A stretch of DNA of 5,664 nucleotides, from positions 1-5,664 of the forward strand of contig CAJMLC010000130.1 in assembly GCA_905214155.1 (NCBI GenBank), given 5' to 3'. The notes below the pieces were generated by a model. That model worked only from the letters and a program-made list of their open reading frames with translations. It did no database searches and was not told where the DNA came from. The stretch's first letter is position 1, and each line of letters starts with the position of its first letter. Of the stretch, positions 5,611 to 5,664 are shown one piece after another. The translations under genes and the position numbers were made by a program. This DNA is from an uncultured bacterium (GTDB taxonomy: Bacteria > Bacillota > Clostridia > Oscillospirales > Oscillospiraceae).

Positions 5611-5664
5611 AAGCCTCCCTTGTGTAAAGGGAGGTGTCAGCGAAGCTGACGGAGGGATTGTCGG
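5611..5664. repeat. Interspersed palindromic repeat, cut by the window edge
   Basis: CCTCCCTT (5614-5621) and AAGGGAGG (5627-5634) form a perfect 8-bp hairpin. A second one follows at once: GTCAGC (5636-5641), GAA, GCTGAC (5645-5650), and then GGAGGGATTGTC. From memory, the pattern cctccctt...aagggagg...ggagggattgt is a high-copy intergenic repeat in Oscillospiraceae-type gut Clostridia. It is REP- or MITE-like and of unknown role. It may continue beyond 5664. The stretch 5540-5610 between it and the typA promoter shows nothing I can assign. Confidence 0.65.

Overview
The window looks like chromosomal DNA from a GC-rich, gut-type member of the Clostridia, most likely the Oscillospiraceae/Ruminococcaceae group. 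This rests on Gram-positive ribosome binding sites and sigma-A promoters, an MntP manganese exporter, a full-length TypA/BipA GTPase, a small holin-like type I toxin of the Firmicutes kind, and a CCTCCCTT...AAGGGAGG repeat at the right edge that I recognise from such genomes. The genus cannot be fixed from this sequence.

Layout, left to right. Positions 1-564 (minus strand) hold nearly all of mntP. A compact divergent promoter region (about 590-690) drives mntP leftward and, through an approximately 90-nt leader with a hairpin, a sugar-phosphate nucleotidyltransferase-like gene rightward (786-1703). Next come an unrecognised single-pass membrane protein with an extracytoplasmic domain (1925-2476) and a 96-residue protein that looks like an HPr domain lacking the active-site histidine (2590-2880). 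The latter has its own promoter and a strong terminator.

The 760 bp from 2881 to 3643 is the most interesting part. Two promoters face each other and drive convergent transcripts whose 5' ends share a motif, GGTGCTACC...GGTT(G)GTCCCCC. The rightward transcript is a short (about 90 nt) RNA ending in a strong hairpin-plus-U-run terminator. The leftward transcript carries an AAAGGGGGG ribosome binding site and a small hydrophobic ORF starting MSTSEVLQLCLVIIG, the signature of the putative holin-like toxins. This is the layout of a type I toxin-antitoxin locus. A 327-bp segment bounded by perfect 16-bp inverted repeats, full of nested hairpins, sits at codon 24 of the toxin. Removing it in silico restores a toxin ending in a lysine-rich tail (AHKKKQPHG...) that runs through the antitoxin terminator hairpin. 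I infer a non-autonomous, MITE-like insertion that replaced the toxin tail and separated toxin from antitoxin.

The right third is typA on the minus strand (3644-5464), with its own extended -10 promoter and a GNRA-loop terminator hairpin that could act on both strands. The window ends inside an interspersed palindromic repeat. Apart from the toxin-antitoxin pair, the genes look like independent housekeeping or accessory units rather than one pathway.
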